Assembly: GCA_001414345.1 (NCBI GenBank)
Contig: LLCB01000411.1
Span: 1-41,683, forward strand
Reading direction: 5' to 3'
Source: Hymenoscyphus infarciens
Lineage: Eukaryota > Ascomycota > Leotiomycetes > Helotiales > Helotiaceae
Length of the DNA stretch: 41,683 nucleotides
Shown here: one piece after another, positions 36,139-41,683 of the stretch
How the letters are laid out: every line of letters begins with the position of its first letter
Position numbering within the stretch: the stretch's first letter is position 1
Made by a program: the position numbers and the translations under genes
The notes under the pieces: generated by a model
The model's database searches: none
The model's input: only the letters and a program-made list of their open reading frames with translations
What the model was told of the DNA's origin: nothing

Positions 36139-38870
36139 TATATTAATATATCTAACTCTCGATTTTGCCTCCTAAGTTTAAATCTAACTCTACACTTTAT
36201 ACCCGCGGTCGGTTAATTCTAACACTTCCTTAAGTATTCTACAGTATTAGGAAGGTCTTAATTTTCTCTAAACTAAGTCTTTACCTTTCTTATTCTAAAG
36301 ACACTATACTTATACTTTACTAAAAAGTTATACTTATTACTTTATTTTAATTAATATACCTACTAATATACTTAAAGGCCTCTATTATATAGGCGTCCTA
36401 AGTAATAAGGTAATACATAAACGTTACTATAGCAGTAAAAACTTCTACTAAAACCTTCTAAACCTTAATAAAATAAAGAGGTTAAACGAATTAAAGGAAA
36501 ATAGTAATATAGAAAGAAAAGGTATAATAGTTAGTAAAATAAATATTATAGAGTATATAGCTTTTTAGATTCTTCTTAATTTATTCCTTAACTAGTACTA
36601 GTTAAAAATAAGAGAAGTAAGTACTAACAAAGAAGAGGATAGTAGTAGTAATAAGAGCTATACAAATAATAAAGACAATATAGAGGAGGAAGTAGGATTT
36701 TCTCTTAATATTATAAAAGCTATTCGTATCCTTAGAAAACATGCTAAAGTAATAGAGGAAGTTATAGGAATTGTTACCTAGTAATAGCTAGTATAATTTA
36801 GACCCTATAATATACTTATATCTTTTAAATTAAACTTTCTTTATACTTTATTAGAGAGTTTAAGAGTAGTTTCTATAATTATACCGCCCTCTAAAGATAC
36901 TAATAACTTTACTACTAGTAATAACGTCTAATAATTAGAAAGTTAATAAGATATTAATAATATTAAAAGATATTAAAGAGAGGAAAGCATAATATTATAA
37001 GCTTCTATAGTAATATCGAATACTAACTTCAAAGTATAACAAAAGCTTAAACTAGTAACTCATATATTAGTAAACGCTTTCTTCTAGGACCTTATTACCT
37101 ACGTTTTTAGGAAGATTAGAGGCTTACTTATATGCCTAACTATAACAACGTAGCTAAGCAGGTTTTCCCTTCTTCGAGGGCTCTTTAAATTTAAATATCT
37201 AGATAATATTAGACTCTACTTCTATATTAGAGTCAATAAAGAATAAGTATATTAGATATATAAGAAGGCTTATATTATATTAATTAAGGCGAAAAGCGGC
37301 TAGAGTAAATTCGGTATAGATCCTAATTACGTAATTCTACTAGAAATAGTGTTAATCTAGTTAGTTTACGAGATGTTAGCTATAGTACTTAAAGAACAAA
37401 GACTACCTAAGAAAACTAAAAAGTAAGTTTAATAACTTTTTAATATTTAAGAATTTACTAATAATAATAATGTGTTTATAGTATTTATAATATATATAAT
37501 AGTATATTACCTCTATACTAAGTTAATACTAGACTATATTAATTACCTAGATAGTAAAGATAGGTATATAATAGATAACGCCCTCTACCTTCGTTTACGG
37601 ATTTCTCGAGGCTATAATATAGCTTCTAGAAAACAACGTATATACGCCTAGGTACTTTTTACTATAATAATTATATATATCTTAAGAGATAGAGGTATAT
37701 TACTTAATAGGCTACTTTAAAAGTTTAGTATTCGGCGTAAAATCACCGGCTAGGGGTAGAGAGTTAAGACTTAACACTAGTATAGATTTAGAAATGTTAA
37801 GAGGGGTATAATATAGAACTTATATATATATACGGCTAGCATTTCTTAAGATCTCTAGGCTTACTAGTATAGTAGTAAGTAGCTTAGTTGTTTATTAAGT
37901 AAAATTATATTAAAAGGAATTAATTTATTTATTTTTATTATAAAAGCTTACTTGCTATAATAGTTTATATATTAAGAGTGCTTTTTCTTATAATATTCCT
38001 TTCCTTATATAAACTATAAGATATATATAAAACTAAATATAGTAAGTGAACTTTACTTATTCTAAACGCCTTACTAGATTACTAAAAGGAATATAGAAAT
38101 ATCTATTATATAAATGTTACTTAGCTACGTATAGAAACTTTATAGACTTAGGTTTTATAATACTAGTGTTTTATAAAGTATTCTTAATCCCCTTACTATA
38201 AAAGCGTTCTACCTCGATTATCTCTAGCGCTTATAAGGTAGGGTATCTAATAAATCGCTTAAGTTTTCTTTATTAGTTAAGTTCTAATAACCCTTTTTAG
38301 TTATTATCTTAGAAGCTAGGTATTATTTAGTAATAAACAATAAAAACAAATAAAAAGATATACTAATTAAGTTTAGAGTAATTATGTCTAGATTATAATA
38401 ACTAGCTTTATTATTATACTACTACTATATATCTTGTCCTAACTTAGTAAGATTAAGGTAAACTTATAGCTCCTTAAGCTAGAGAGAGCTTATTATATAA
38501 GTAGAGGATCTAAGAATTAACTTTATATTATAAAATAGCTTTAAGTGTTTTTTATTATTTATGTTTTCGCTCTAAAGTACCTAACGTGCTTAGGAAAAGT
38601 TATATCTTAGAGAAGGGGTTAAGAGGTTTAAGTAGTAATAAAAGGTAAGCTCTTAAAAGAAGAGAGAGTAAGGTTAGTAAACGTAGGAACCTTCTAATAT
38701 AGTTTATAAGAGTAATAAATATACTAATTATAAACAAGCCTTCTAATTCTTAAGTATATAATAGACTTTAGCCTCTAAAAGCCTTTAAATAGTCTTATTA
38801 TATATAGGGTTATTAAACCTAAGCTCTTAAAGAAGGGAATAATAGCGTGTAAGAATACTAATATCCCTTA
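36139..38870 (+). pseudogene. Longest well-framed relic (about 910 codons), module E right
   Basis: One frame holds from about 36139 to 38870. A hand count over the first 160 codons gives about 9 stops, against about 30 in 150 codons of another frame. It includes LINIPTNILKGLYYIGVLSN (36347-36406), an acidic linker (STNKEEDSSSNKSYTNNKDN), RILRKHAKVIEEVIGIVT (36730-36780), IIPPSKDTNNFTTSNNV, then ITYVFRKIRGLLICLTITT and LSRFSLLRGLFKFKYLDNI (about 37090-37210). Further on are KAKSGQSKFGIDPNYV-like, LKEQRLPKKTKK, LYLRLRISRGYNIASRKQRI (37580-37640), RRKITG and a Gln/Lys-rich C-terminus (to 38870). The N-terminal half is only lightly mutated. No polymerase, recombinase or helicase motif was recognised. 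Confidence 0.58.
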
Positions 38871-39294
38871 TATTAGTAGAGAACCTGATCTCGGTTTAGA
38901 TATATTAGATTTTAGAGAAGTATAATAGACTTAACTTAACTCTCTACCTATAAAGGATTAAGAGAAGAGGCATTATATTAAGAGTATAAATAGTTATATT
39001 AGCTAGGAATCTAAAGTAGTATTTATTAAGATAAAGGAGATTAAATTCTTATATATCTTTATAAGAAACGTAGAACTATTATATTAATTACTTAGTTATA
39101 TTATAGTACTAAACGTTATATTCGAGTACTTCGTAGTTAGGGTACGTATAGGTAAAGGGCCTATTAGGTATATAGGATATCTTATATATACTAAGAGCAA
39201 GAGTGTCAGGGTTAGTAGGAGGAGGGCACCGGGAGAAGGAAGAATAGAGAGTAGTTTGACTATTACTATGAGTAAGAGGCCGTTTTTAACTTAG
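38771..39294 (+). pseudogene. Well-preserved C-terminal relic of module E
   Basis: About 170 codons in a frame one base off the long relic, overlapping its end: YRVIKPKLLKKGII,  NTNIPYISREPDLGLDILDF (38851-38910), KSINSYIS, KVVFIKIKEIKFLYIFIRNV, VRVRIGKGPIRYIGYLIYT and KSVRVSRRRAPGEGRIESSL, then SKRPFLT and TAG at 39292. The last 50 codons keep CpA/TpG and high GC. It may be a last exon, a second ORF or a frameshifted tail. The family is not recognised. Confidence 0.52.
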
Positions 39295-39489
39295 TATAAT
39301 ATAATTAATACTAAAGGGTATTAAAGTAAGTAAAATAAGAAGGATATAACAAATGTTATAAGGTAATATTATTTATAATATAGGATTAAATATAAGATAA
39401 AGCCTTAGTAAGGATTACGTAGAAATAAACTACTTAATAAAGAAAAAGTAAGTAGTACCTTTAGTTTTTTTAAGCAAAAGTAGAATAAT

Positions 39490-41683
39490 TTAGTTTAAGT
39501 ATATAAACGAAAAAAGCTAAAGTAAGTAGCTATACTTATTTTAAGTAAAGAAACTTATAAAAGTAAAGAATATAATTAGATTTTTATTTCTTTTAAGTAA
39601 ATCAGCTTTTACTATTATAATAAGTATTAGATTTACTTCTTTTAAGTAAATATTTTAGTAAAGCTAAAGAAAATATAAGATTTACTTTTTTTAAGTAAAA
39701 GAAATTAGTAAAAATAAAGTAAGTATTAGATTTGTTTCTTTTAAGTAAATAAGCTAATAAAGATAATATAAGTATAAGATATATATATTATAAGTAAATA
39801 AGCTAGTAAAGCTAAAGTAAGTATTAGATATACTTATTATAAGTAAATAAGCTTTAAATACTAAGAGAGATATTAGAATTACTACTTTTAAGTAAATAAG
39901 CTAATAAAGATAATATAAGTAATAGATCTACTACTTTTAAGTAGAAAGACTAATAAAGATAATATAAGTATTAGATATACTTATTATAAGTAAATAAGCT
40001 TTAAATACTAAGAGAGATATTAGAATTACTACTTTTAAGTAAATAAGCTAATAAAGATAATATAAGTAATAGATCTACTACTTTTAAGTAGAAAGACTAA
40101 TAAAGATAATATAAGTATTAGATTTACTTCTTTTAAGTAAATGAGCTAATAAAGCTAAAGTAAGTATAAGATATACTTCTCTTAAGTAAATAAGCTAATA
40201 AAGATAATATAAGTATTAGATTTACTTCTTTTAAGTAAATAAGCTAGTAAATCTAAAGTAAGTATTAGATTTACTACTTTTGAGTAGAAAGACTAATAAA
40301 GGTAATATAGATATTAGATTTACTTCTTTTAAGTAAATAAGCTAATAAAGATAATATAAGTAATAGATTTACTACTTTTAAATAGAAAGACTAATAAAGA
40401 TAATATAAGTAAAAGATTTACTACTTTTAAATAGAAAGACTAATAAAGATAATATAAGTAAAAGATTTACTACTTATAAGTAGAAAGACTAAGAAAGGTA
40501 ATATAAGTATAAGATATATATCTTATAAGTAAATAAGCTAGTAAAGCTAAGATAAGTATAAGATATACTTATTATAAGTAAATAAGCTTTTAATACTAAG
40601 ATAGGTATTAGATTTACTACTTTTAAGTAGAAAGACTAATAAAGATAATATAAGTATTAGATTTACTTCTTTTAAGTAAATAAGCTAATAAAGATAATAT
40701 AAGTATTAGATATACTACTTTTAAGTAGAAAAACTAATAAAGATAATATAAGTAATAGATTTACTACTTTTGAGTAGAAAGACTAATAAAGATAATATAA
40801 GTATTAGATTTACTTCTTTTAAGTAAATAAGCTAATAAAGATAATATAAGTATTAGATATACTACTTTTAAGTAGAAAGACTAATAAAGATAATATAAGT
40901 AATAGATTTACTACTTTTGAGTAGAAAGACTAATAAAGGTAATATAGGTATTAGATTTACTTCTTTTAAGTAAATAGGCTAATAAAGATAATATAAGTAT
41001 TAGATATACTACTTTTAAGTAGAAAGACTAATAAAGATAATATAAGTAATAGATTTACTACTTTTGAGTAGAAAGACTAATAAAGGTAATATAGGTATTA
41101 GATTTACTTCTTTTAAGTAAATAGGCTAATAAAGATAATATAAGTATTAGATATACTTATTATAAGTAAATAAGCTTTTAATACTAAGATAGGTATTAGA
41201 TTTACTACTTTTAAGTAGAAAGACTAATAAAGATAATATAAGTATTAGATTTACTTATTTTAAATAAATAAGCTAGTAAAGCTAAAGTAAGTATCAGATT
41301 TACTTCTTTTAAGTAAATAAGCTAATAAAGCTAAAGTAAGTATAAGATATACTTATTATAAGTAAATATGCTTTTAATAAGAGAATAAGTATTATATTTA
41401 CTTCTTTTAAGTAAATAAGCTAATAAAGATAATATAAGTAATAGATTAACTACTTTTAAATAGAAAGACTAATAAAGATAATATAAGTATTAGATTTACT
41501 TCTTTTAAATAAATAAGCTAATAAAGATAATATAAGTAATAGATTTACTACTTTTGAGTAGAAAGACTAATAAAGATAATATAAGTATTAGATTTACTTC
41601 TTTTAAGTAAATGAACTAATTAAGATAATATAAGTATAAGATATATATCTTATAACTAAATAAGCTAGTAAAGCTAAAGTAAA
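39490..41683. repeat. Large 49-bp satellite array with 147-bp higher-order repeat
   Basis: More than 40 units of about 49 bp of the type AGTAAATAAGCTAATAAAG-ATAATATAAGTATTAGATTTACTTCTTTTA, in reverse-core orientation, run to the end of the window. Variant subunits (GTAAATAAGCT against GTAGAAAGACT) alternate. GAAAGACTAATAAAG after TTTTGAGTA recurs at 40777, 40924 and 41071, exactly 147 bp apart (3 x 49). Longer duplications, such as 39850-39960 with 39990-40100, are also present. Confidence 0.92.

Noticed and set aside
1..41683. Telomere repeats, CRISPR array, rRNA or tRNA genes
   Set aside because: No TTAGGG runs, no spacer-repeat arrays with unique spacers and no conserved rRNA or tRNA words were seen. 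The tandem repeats have repeated linkers, unlike CRISPR spacers.

Overview
This window looks like an AT-rich heterochromatic block from a filamentous ascomycete (Pezizomycotina) that has been heavily mutated by repeat-induced point mutation (RIP). On both strands CpA and TpG are almost gone and TpA is extremely common, while CpG, CpT and GpC survive. That is the footprint of CpA-targeted RIP rather than general CpG decay. No intact gene, rRNA, tRNA, CRISPR array or telomere repeat was found. The few stop-free stretches longer than 60 codons are accidental openings inside decayed frames, or minisatellite translations.

Two kinds of sequence alternate. (1) AT-rich tandem arrays lie at about 1-1130, 4800-6740, 13560-13710, 19755-21480, 26935-27010, 33060-33300 and 39490-41683. 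Their periods differ (98, 49, about 51, about 40 and 31 bp), but all carry the same 17-bp core AAGTAAATCTAATACTT or its reverse complement. The 98-bp unit is a dimer of 49-bp halves, and part of the last array has a 147-bp (3 x 49) higher-order repeat. (2) Between the arrays lie modules, five of them about 5.5-6.8 kb long, filled with decayed coding sequence.

In each module one frame can be read through TAA/TAG stops that RIP would make from CAA, CAG and TGG. These frames carry sensible protein composition: Lys/Glu/Gln-rich helices, acidic linkers, basic tails and in-frame peptide repeats. The longest are about 910 codons (36140-38870, +), about 975 codons (23950-26880, +) and about 845 codons (16138-18675, +), with minus-strand relics at 13950-15005 and 21490-22907. 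I recognised no reverse transcriptase, integrase, transposase, helicase or other named domain, so the relics are called only as RIP-degraded, probably mobile-element-encoded, proteins.

The simplest model is a nest of several repeated elements whose ends or boundaries carry related satellite DNA and which RIP has silenced. A few patches have kept more CpA/TpG (about 1135-1440, 34950-35300, 35980-37200 and 39140-39290). They may be younger, shorter in copy number or partly protected. How the relics would have worked together cannot be read from this sequence.
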